Assembly (NCBI RefSeq): GCF_035989305.1
Contig: NZ_CP108514.1
Span: forward strand, 8,102,501 to 8,166,500
Source of the DNA: Streptomyces sp. NBC_01233
GTDB taxonomy: Bacteria > Actinomycetota > Actinomycetes > Streptomycetales > Streptomycetaceae
Direction of reading: 5' to 3'
DNA: 64,000 nucleotides
In this document: in pieces, positions 53,585 to 62,085 of the stretch
Position numbering within the stretch: position 1 is the stretch's first letter
Layout: each line of letters starts with the position of its first letter
The notes under the pieces: model-generated
Seen by the model: only the letters and a program-made list of their open reading frames with translations
Databases searched by the model: none
Told to the model about the DNA's origin: nothing
Position numbers and translations under genes: made by a program

Positions 53585-54398
53585 TTTCGACCGCGAGAGG
53601 CGGGTCGCCGTCGCCGCGGCGGAGGAGGCGGGCGCCCTGCTGCGCCGGCGCTTCGGTACGGCGTACTGCCTGCGGACGAAGGGCGAGTCCGGGGACGTGC
53701 AGGTCGACCTCGACCTCGCCGCCGAGCGGCTCGTGCTGGGCCGGATCCAGCGCCACTTCCCGCACGACCGGATCCTGTCCGAGGAGGCCGGGCTCCTCGA
53801 CGCGGCGGGCGAGCGCACCTGGCTGGTCGACCCGCTGGACGGCAGCAACAACGTCGCGATCGGGCTGCCCGCGTACGTGGTGGGCATAGGGCTGTGCCTG
53901 GGCGGCGCCCCGGTGATGGGCGTGGTGCACGAGCCGGTCACCGGGGAGACCTGGCACGCGGTCAGGGGGCACGGGGCCCACGGCGCATCCGGCGCGCTGC
54001 CCGGCCCCGCCCCCGCGCTGCCGCGCCCCGGACCCGTCGTCGCCTGGACCCAGGGGTACGCCGTGGAGCGCGGTGACCCGACGGCGGTGGCGCTGCGGGC
54101 CGCGCTCGAACTGCGCTGCCGGCGCGTGCTGCAGCTGTGGGCGCCGCTGCTCGGCTGGAGCCTCCTGGCACGCGGCACGATCGACGCCTTCGTCGGCTAC
54201 CGGGCCGAGGGCGTGGACCTGCCGACCGGGGCGCTGCTCGCGGCCGAGACGGGGGTGGAGCTGCGCACGCTGTCCGGGGCGCCGTTCCGGCCCGGTTTCG
54301 CCGGGGACGACAGCGGGCGCAGCTATGTGGCGGCGCGCGGCGAGACCCTCGCCTACCTGCTGCGGGAGGTGGGCGAGGCGACCAGGCACGTGCCGTGA
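53565..54398 (+). CDS. Inositol-monophosphatase/CysQ-family phosphatase
   Basis: 277 residues. Metal and substrate motifs: 'HDRILSEEAGLLDA' (Glu pair), 'TWLVDPLDGSNNVAIGLPAY' (DPxDGSxN in place of the usual DPIDGTTNF) and 'GVDLPTGALLAAETGVEL' in place of the canonical WDxAAG, so the third metal-binding Asp region is altered but an Asp is kept. Acts on an inositol, fructose or nucleotide phosphate. AGGAGG four bases before the ATG; overlaps the cupin-like gene by 20 bases. Its last codons fall in a 17-bp tandem repeat. Confidence 0.85.
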   Translation: MPNSGPDFDRERRVAVAAAEEAGALLRRRFGTAYCLRTKGESGDVQVDLDLAAERLVLGRIQRHFPHDRILSEEAGLLDAAGERTWLVDPLDGSNNVAIGLPAYVVGIGLCLGGAPVMGVVHEPVTGETWHAVRGHGAHGASGALPGPAPALPRPGPVVAWTQGYAVERGDPTAVALRAALELRCRRVLQLWAPLLGWSLLARGTIDAFVGYRAEGVDLPTGALLAAETGVELRTLSGAPFRPGFAGDDSGRSYVAARGETLAYLLREVGEATRHVP

Positions 54399-54482
54399 CC
54401 AGGCACGTGGCGTGACCAGGCACGTGGCGTGACCAGGCACGTGGCGTGACCAGGCGCGTGGCGTGACCAGGCACGTGGCGCG
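54381..54482. repeat. 17-bp tandem repeat, six copies
   Basis: The unit ACCAGGCACGTGGCGTG is repeated six times with at most one or two changes per copy. The first copy lies in the final codons and stop of the phosphatase gene; the others fill the gap to the convergent transporter. Each copy contains the palindrome GCACGTGC or CACGTG. The array is short and unspaced, so it is not a CRISPR. Confidence 0.95.
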
Positions 54483-54534
54483 CCCGGCTCGTGGCGTGCC
54501 CCGGCCCGGGCCCGTGGCCGCGCCCGGACGCGGC

Positions 54535-55722
54535 TCACGTGGTGGCGGCCAGCGCCAGCGTCGCCGCGAGCGTGCCCGTCACCGCCAGGACCAGCCCCGT
54601 GCCGAGGAAGCGGCCCAGCCCGATCCGCGTGCCGTGCCAGCGGCACCGTTCGAACCACAGCAGGGTGGCCAGGGAGGCCCACGGGGTGACGACCGGCCCC
54701 ACGTTGACGCCGATGAGCTGCGCGAGCAGCTGGTGGTGGTTGGCCTCGGGGATGGCCGCCTCGCCCGCCATGTAGGCCGGCAGGTTGTTCAGCGCGTTGG
54801 AGAAGCCCGCCCCGACCGCCGCGGACCTCAGCATCCCGACGACGCCGTTGTCGGACCCCATCGCCGTCGCCAGGATCTCGTGCAGCCCGTGTGCGTTGAC
54901 GGTCTCCACGACGAGGAACATCCCGGGAACGAGGACGAGCAGCCGCCAGGGGACCAGGGAGAGGCGCAGCGCCTCCCTGCCGCGCACCGCGAAGGCCACC
55001 ACCACGATCAGCGCGGCCGTCATCGACGCCGACCACAAGGGCACGTCGGCGAGGATCGCCAGCAGGAAGCCGGTGCACGCCACCGCGCACACCCGGAACA
55101 GGACCCGGTCCGCCGGGCGCGGCGGTGACGGCGGCTCGTAGCGGAGCGCCCCGCGGCGCCCCAGACGCCAGTAGAAGCCCCACAGGCAGGCCATCGTGAC
55201 CGCGATGGCGGCCAGCTGCGGGGCCCACATGGTGGCCGCCATCTCCGACGGCGCCAGGGCGACCCGGTCCGCGGCCAGCAGGTTCGTCAGGTTCGACACG
55301 GGCAGCAGCAGGCTCGCCGTATTGGCCAGCCAGACCGTGGTCATCGCCAGCGGCACGGCCGCGATGCCCACCCGGGTCGCCAGCGCCAGCATCACCGGGG
55401 TCAGCAGCACCGCCGTGGTGTCCAGGTTGAGGGCGATGGTGGTGACGGACGCGAACAGCACGCACAGAACGAACAACAGGGGATAGCTTCCCCGGCCGGC
55501 CCGCGCCACCCAGGTGGCGACCACGTCGAAGACCTGCGCCTTGCCGGTCAGCTCGGCGAGGACGATGACCGTGGCGAGGAACACCAGCAGCGGACCGATG
55601 CGCTCCATCACCTCGCCGGCGGGCGCGGTGGGCAGCAGACCCGTGGCGACGCAGAGTATGCCGAGGGCGAGCAGGCCGCCGGCCAGCCAGTCCAGTGGAT
55701 GCAGCCGCTTGAGGAGAGACAC
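54535..55722 (-). CDS. ArsB/NhaD-type ion transporter superfamily protein
   Basis: About 395 residues and 11-12 membrane spans. 'VFLATVIVLAELTGKAQVFDVVATWVARAG', 'NLDTTAVLLTPVMLALATRVG' (the conserved NLDTTAVLLTP of the ArsB/SLC13 group) and 'SNALNNLPAYMAGEAA' repeat the two-fold helix-hairpin pattern. It exports arsenite or transports an anion or dicarboxylate; no ars genes are adjacent. The start is uncertain: GTG at 55722 is used since longer versions would overlap the divergent TIR gene. Confidence 0.82.
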   Translation of the reverse strand: MSLLKRLHPLDWLAGGLLALGILCVATGLLPTAPAGEVMERIGPLLVFLATVIVLAELTGKAQVFDVVATWVARAGRGSYPLLFVLCVLFASVTTIALNLDTTAVLLTPVMLALATRVGIAAVPLAMTTVWLANTASLLLPVSNLTNLLAADRVALAPSEMAATMWAPQLAAIAVTMACLWGFYWRLGRRGALRYEPPSPPRPADRVLFRVCAVACTGFLLAILADVPLWSASMTAALIVVVAFAVRGREALRLSLVPWRLLVLVPGMFLVVETVNAHGLHEILATAMGSDNGVVGMLRSAAVGAGFSNALNNLPAYMAGEAAIPEANHHQLLAQLIGVNVGPVVTPWASLATLLWFERCRWHGTRIGLGRFLGTGLVLAVTGTLAATLALAATT

Positions 55723-55810
55723 GTCGAACAGATTCGCACGTACGCGCGGTCGACCGTCAGATGGCCCGGATGGATCCGGACAGGCCCGCTCGGGCGGGGT
55801 GACTCCTACC

Positions 55811-58800
55811 ATGGTTCCCATGATGACGGATGGGCAATTCGGCGCTCCCGCAAGAGAGTTCGACTTCTTCATCAGCTACTCCCCGGCCGACGAGCCGTGG
55901 GCGGCATGGATCGCCTGGACCCTGGAGGAAGCCGGCTACCGCACGGTCGTGCAGGCCTGGGACTTCGTACCGGGAACCAATTTCATAGACTTCATGGACC
56001 GCGGGGTCAGCGAGTCCCGGGCCGCGATCGCCGTACTGTCCCGCCATTACGAACGCTCCACCTACGGACGCATGGAATGGCAGGCCGCCCTGCGCGCATC
56101 GCCCGAGTCCCCCGAACGACGGCTGCTGACCGTGCGGGTGGACGAGATGCCGATCGAGGGACTGCTCGCCACCATCACCTACGTCGACCTGGTGGGCGTG
56201 GCCGACATCGACGCCGCCCGCTCCCTGCTGCTGACCCGGGTCGAGCAGGCCGTCGACGGACATGCCCGCCCGGGCCGGCGGCCCGGCTATCCCGGCAGCG
56301 GCCCCGGCCCCGTCCGCCACCCGGAGCAGCCGAACCCGGCCCAGCCGCAGCCGAGCGCACTCGCCGGCCCCGGCTGGGCCGGGCGCAGGCGGCCGGCCCG
56401 GGCACCGCTCTACCCGCAGGACTCCGCGGCCGGCGGCGGCCGGGCCCAGGACGCCGTGACCGTCCTGCACCTGGCCGGCCCGGACTTCGGGCGCGGCCGG
56501 GAGCCCGACTCGCTCAGCCGGCAGATCCGCGGCGACCTGATCATGCTCAGGGACGCGGGCGCTCCCGCCCCCGACCTGATGGTGGTGACCGGGGACCTCA
56601 CCGCGTCCGGCAGTCCGCGCGAGTGCGACCAGGCCTCAGCTTCCTGACCGCCCTGCGGTCCCAGCTCGACCTGTCCCCCCAGCGCGTGATGGTGGTGCCG
56701 GGCGCCCAGGACGTGAACCAGGCCGCGTCCCAGGCCTACTTCCACACCTGCGAGGCCGACGAGGTCGCGCCGCAGCCGCCGTACTGGCCCAAGTGGCGCC
56801 ACTACACCCGGCTCTTCCGCGGCCTGTACCAGGGCCTGGACACCGTCTTCGACAGCGATCAGCCCTGGACCCTCTTCCCGGTGCCGGAACTGAGCACGGT
56901 CGTCGCCGGGTTCAACTCCTCCATGGCCTACAGCCACCGCCCCGAGGAGCAGTACGGGTACATCGGCCGCGATCAGGCCGCCTGGTTCGCGGAGGCCATG
57001 CGCCGCTACGAGGAGGAGGGCTGGCTGCGCATCGGCGCGCTCCGCCACCCGCTCACCGACGGCCGCCGCCCCGGCGACGCGATCGGCGGCCCGGGCGGTC
57101 TGCGGGACGCCGACACCCTCGCCAGGCTGGCCGCCCCGCGGCTGCACCTGCTGCTGCACGGCCCGACCGGCGGCCCGCGCACCCTCACCGGCGTCCCCAG
57201 CCGCACCCAACTGCCCGGCGCCGCCGGAGAACTGCCGCTGTTCGGCTCCGCCGCCCCCGCCCGCTTCCAGCTCCTGCGGGTCACCGCGGACGGAGTCACC
57301 CGCTGGGACGACCGGATCACGGCCGAGGGCGAGCACTTCCCCGGCGACTGGAGGCAGACCCGCCGCGTCTTCCCCGTCCCCGAACTGCCCGCCGTCATCA
57401 CCGTCGAGCACCCGCGGGGCAGGGCTCCCCTGGAGGATCCGGCCGCCTCCCTCATCGAGCGGGTGAAGGAGATCTGCCGGGTGCGCAGGGAGGGCGTACG
57501 GCTGCGCGACGTCCCGCGCCGCGAACCGTCCGACATCGCGCAGATCATGGCCACCTGGCAGGAGTCGGAGGACGGCGTCGTGCAGCAGCAGCGCATCGCC
57601 GTCCACCCCGGCACCCCCACCGAGGACGAGATCGACCGCTTCATCGCCCAGGTGCACGCGACCGACACCGGTTCCGAGGCCGTCCTGGTGTACGCGGGCG
57701 ACGCCCCCGCGAGCGGGCTGCGGCAGCGGGCCGCCGGCCACGGCGTCCGGGTCCGGGTGCGCAGCTTCATCGAGTTCCAGGGCCTTCTCGACCTGCGCGG
57801 CTACGTCGCCGCCCAGACCGCCCGGCTCGCCGCGAGCGATCAGTACCCCCCGGGCCTCTACCTCCCCCAGCGCTACCGCGACGCCGACCGCGGCGACGGC
57901 CAGGACCGTGCCGGCCAAGAACGCGACGGGCTGGTCGAGGAACTGCTGGAGCTGCTGGAGTCCGACCACGGCCGCTTCGTCCTGCTCCTCGGCGACTTCG
58001 GACACGGCAAGACCTTCGCCCTGCGCGAGCTGGCCCGCCGCATCCCCGAACACCTCCCCCACCTGACCCCGCTGCTGATCCCGCTCAACACCCTCGACCG
58101 GGCGCACAGCCTCGAGGGCCTGGTCGCCGCCCACCTGGCCGGGCACGACGTCGACACGATCGACCTGCGGGCCCTGCGCTACATGCTCGCCCAGGGCCGC
58201 GTCGTCCTGCTCTTCGACGGCTTCGACGAACTGGTCCACCGGGTCAGCTACGACCGCGCCGCCGACCACCTCCAGGTCCTCCTCGACGCCGCCGTCGACA
58301 ACGCCAAGATCGTGGTCAGCAGCCGCACCCAGCACTTCAAGTCGCACGCCCAGGTCCTCACCGCGCTCGGCGAGCGCGTCGGCCTGCTGCCGCAGCGCCG
58401 CATCCTCTCCGTCGAGGGCTTCACCCCGGCGCAGATCCGCTCCTACCTGGTCCGCAGCTACGGCGACGAGCGCGCGGCCAACCAGCGCTTCCAGCTCCTG
58501 CGCAACATCCCCGACCTGCTGATGCTCTGCCGCAACCCCCGGCTGCTCTCCTTCGTCGCCGACCTGAGCCAGGACCAGCTGCGGGCGGTCGCCGGAGCGG
58601 GCCGCGCGCTCAGCCCGGCCCGGCTCTACGAGGACGTGTTCACCTCCTGGCTCGGCTACGAGGAGCTCCGCGGCCAGGGAGGCCCCGGCGCCCCGCCCGG
58701 ACTCACCGTCGACGAGCTGTGGGCCGCGGTGACCGCGCTGGCCTGGCGGCTGTGGGAGAGCGGCCGCAGCGCCCTGCGGCTCGACGAGCTCACCGAAACC

Positions 58801-61674
58801 GTGGCCACCACCCTCAGCGAGCTCACCGAATCCCCGCTCACCCCGTCCGAACGGGCCCAGGCCGTCGGCGCGGGCAGCCTGCTGGTGCGCAGCGACGACG
58901 GGGTGTTCCAGTTCATCCACGGCTCCGTCATCGAATGGCTCGTGGCACGGGAGGCAGCACGCCAGCTCGCCCGGGGCCGGCACACCCTGCTCCACGCCCG
59001 CCCGTTCAGCCAGCTCGCCGTCGAGTTCTTCTGCGACCTCGCCGACCACGAACGGTGCGCCCGATGGGTGCGCGACGCCCTCGACTCACCCGGACGCGGG
59101 ATCAACGACGCCGCCCGCGCCAACGCCGTCCGGATCAGCGACCGGCTCCGGGTGCCCGCCAACGCCGACCTGCGGGGCGCCCGACTGGCCGGTGAGGACC
59201 TCTCGCACCGCGACTTCTCCGGAGTCGACCTCAGCGACGCCGATCTGACGGACACGCGGCTGGTCGGCGCCAACCTCTCGGGCGCCCGGCTGCGGGGCAC
59301 CCGGCTGACCGGCGCCCGCCTCGACCGGGCCGACCTGAGCCGCGCCGACCTGACCGGCGCGAACCTGAGCCGGGCCCGGCTGACCCGGGCCGATCTGCGG
59401 GGCGCCGCGCTGACCGGCAGCCGCTGGCACCGGGCCGCGCTCATCGACGTGACGATGGACGACGCGGTGCGCTCGGCCCCCGAGCTCAGGACCGCCTCGA
59501 TCGCCCCCGGGATGCCGGTGGACGCCGGGTTCAGGCCGTCGGCGGTCGGCGTCCCCTACGGCTTCGGCATGCGCACCAGCCGCCTCCCCGAGCCCATCGC
59601 CTACAGCGCCGACGGCGAACTCCTCGCCGTCGGCAGCGAGGACGGCTCCATCCTGGTCTGCGGCGCCGACGACGGCCGGGCGGTGCGCACCCTCCAGGGG
59701 CACGAAGGACGGGTGTACGCCGTGAAGTTCCGGCCCGACGTGATCGCCACCGGCGGCTCCGACGGCGCGGTGCGGCTCTGGGACCCGGTGACCGGAGCGT
59801 GCCGGCACAGCCTCACGGTCCACCCCGACGGGGTGTGGCCGGTCTCGTTCGACGCGGCCGGCACCCTGCTCGCCACGGGCGACCGCGAGGGCCTGGTCAC
59901 GGTGTGGGACGTGGCCACGGGCGGGCCCGTGCACCGGCTGCCCGGCCACACCGCGCCCGTCTACACCGCGGTTTACGGCCCGGGCGGCATACTGCTCACC
60001 GGCGACGCGACCGCGAAGGTACGCGTCTGGGACCTGGCCACCGGGCACTGCGTCCGGGAGATCGACGGCCATCAGGGCGCCGTCTACCGCGCCCGGTTCA
60101 GCCCGGATGGCACGCTCTTCGCGACCGCGGACCGGGGCGAGGGCGGGCGCGGCGGCACCGTGCGGATCTGGCGGACCGCCGACGCACGGCTGCTGCACGA
60201 GTTCACCGGACACACCGGCCGCGTGTACGTCCTCGACTTCCACCCCGAGGGCAACCTCCTGGCCAGCGGCTGCACCGACGGCCAGGTACGGCTCTGGGAC
60301 CCCGTCGTCGGCACCCCCGCCGGAACCCTCGAACGGGGCACGGGCGCCGTCTACCAGGTGCTGTTCGGCGACGAGGGCAAGCTCCTCGCCGCCTGCGACA
60401 GCAACGGCGCGGTCCGGCTGTGGACGGTCACCACCGGGCGGCCGCACGGCTACACGATCGCCCTCCACCCCCAGCAGCCCGCCGAGCACCGGGGCACCGC
60501 CTGGGCATGCGCCTTCCGGCCCGGCGACAGCCAGCTGCTCACCGTCGGCAACGACGGCGGCGCGCAGATCTGGGATTCCGCCACCGGCCAGGGCAAGCGC
60601 ATCCTGCGCGGCCACGGCCGCCGGATCAGCGGCGTGGCCTTCAGTGCGGACGGCGCGCAGCTGGCGACGGCCGGCAACGACGGAGTCGTACGGCTCTGGG
60701 AGACGCGCACGGGACGGCGCACGGACGAGCTGTCCGGCCGCGGAGACCGGCTGGTCTCGGCGGCGTTCAGCCCCGTCGAGCCCCTCCTGGCCACGGCCAG
60801 CAACGACGGGGACATGTACCTGTGGGACCCGGCGAGCGGCGAATACCTGAGGGAACTCGACGCCGAGACCGAGCACGTCTGGGCGGAGGCCTTCAACGCC
60901 GACGGCACCCTGCTCGCCACCGCCAACGACGACGACTCCGTGCGCGTCTGGTTCCGCCCCACCGGTTCCCCCGTGTCGAACCTGACCGGGCACCGGGGCC
61001 GGGTCCGCTCGATCGACTTCCGCCCGGACGCCGACGTCCTGGCCACCGGCTGCGACGACAGCGTCGTACGGGTGTGGGACGCCAGGAGCGGCCGGCTCGT
61101 GGAGGAACTCGGCGGGAGCAGCGGGCACGCGGACCGGGTGTACGGCGTCGCGTACGGGCCGGGGAGCGCCTGGCTGGCCAGCGCGAGCTGGGACGGCAGC
61201 GCCATCGTCTGGCGGGACGGGGAGGCGGGTCCGCGCCTGCGCGGACGCGGCGGCCGGCTCTGGGCCGTGGCCGCCCACCCGAGCAGCCCGCTGCTCGCGG
61301 TCGGCGGCGACGACCGGTCGGTGTGCCTGTGGCACGCGGAGACGGGTGAGCACGTCACCGACCTCGTCGGCCACACCGGCCGGGTGCTCTCCCTCGCCTT
61401 CTCCCCGGACGGTACGACGCTGGCGAGCGGCGCCGAGGACGGCACCGTACGGCTCTGGAACCTCCCGGCGGACGGCGGCCCGCCGGCGCTGCGCGCGACG
61501 CTGATGGGCATGACGGGCGGCTGGGCGGCGCTGACCCCGTCCGGCGGCTACAAGTACGAGGGCGACGTGGCCGGTGAGTTCTGGCACGTCGTGGGAATGT
61601 CCCGGTTCACCCCGGGGGAACTCGACGAGTACCTGCCGGGCATCCACCGGCTGCCGCTGGGGGAGGAGTTGTGA
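55811..61674 (+). CDS. TIR / phosphoesterase-like / NACHT / pentapeptide / WD40 protein (one frameshift)
   Basis: About 1954 residues if one base is restored near 56634 (...GACCAGGCCTCAGC...), where the frame otherwise stops at 56647. Order: TIR domain (about 17-140; 'FDFFISYSPADEPWAAWI', catalytic-position Glu about 89 in 'RMEWQAAL'); Pro-rich linker; calcineurin-like phosphoesterase fold with most metal ligands lost (about 215-460); an alpha/beta restriction-nuclease-like middle (about 530-680); NACHT NTPase (Walker A 'GDFGHGKT' about 727, Walker B 'LLFDGFDEL' about 800); pentapeptide repeats (about 1120-1210, 'DLSDADLTDTRLVGANLSGA'); 14-15 WD40 blades; a C-terminal cap 'GDVAGEFWHVVGMSRFTPGE'. 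NLR-like; a TIR effector usually cleaves NAD. Start uncertain (ATG 55811 or 55820). Confidence 0.85.
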
Positions 61675-61715
61675 GCTCGCCCGCGCGTCCTGGGCGCCGC
61701 CGATCGCGGCGTTCA

Positions 61716-61732
61716 GGACGCCGCCGGCGTCC
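61716..61732. terminator. Short hairpin between convergent genes
   Basis: GGACGCC (61716-61722) and GGCGTCC (61726-61732) form a stem with a 3-nt loop, between the TIR-NACHT gene and the EACC1-like gene. Confidence 0.5.
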
Positions 61733-61740
61733 GGGAGCGG

Positions 61741-62064
61741 CTATTCGTCGTCGCCGAGCAGGACTTCCCTGACCCGGTGGGCGACGCTCACGACGTCCGC
61801 GTCGCCGGGGATCTCGATGGTCACGCTGTCGCCGTTCGCCTTGATCTCGACCGTGACCCCCCTGGACCGCCCGAAGTTGTTGCGGACGAGCTCCGTGAGA
61901 CGCAGGAAGGTGTCGGGCCCCTGGAGGAGGCTGATGGTGGCGTTCAGGGCCGAGAAGCCCACGACGACGATCTCGGCCGTGCTGCCCCGGCCCCCCGGCC
62001 GGATGGCAAGACCCTCTGCCACCAGCAGATCGGCGATGTCCGACGGCATGGCTACGGCAATCAT
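61741..62064 (-). CDS. EACC1-like small protein, partner of the CHAT protease
   Basis: 107 residues. The sequence 'AEIVVVGFSALNATISLLQG' then 'GVTVEIKANGDSVTIEIPGDADVV' fits effector-associated constant component 1, a small family recurring next to CHAT, caspase and related effectors in bacterial NTP-dependent conflict systems; the match rests on pattern, not on a search. AAAGGA precedes the ATG at 62064. It follows the CHAT gene by 21 bases in the same operon and is convergent with the TIR-NACHT gene. Confidence 0.55.
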   Translation of the reverse strand: MIAVAMPSDIADLLVAEGLAIRPGGRGSTAEIVVVGFSALNATISLLQGPDTFLRLTELVRNNFGRSRGVTVEIKANGDSVTIEIPGDADVVSVAHRVREVLLGDDE

Positions 62065-62085
62065 GGAGGAGATCCTTTCGGTTGT

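Noticed and set aside
54381..54482. Short tandem array considered as a CRISPR
   Set aside because: The 17-bp units are contiguous, without spacers, and no cas genes are present.
56268..56430. Pro-rich region of the TIR protein as a separate gene boundary
   Set aside because: The frame is continuous through it and the following segment completes a known fold; it is a linker.
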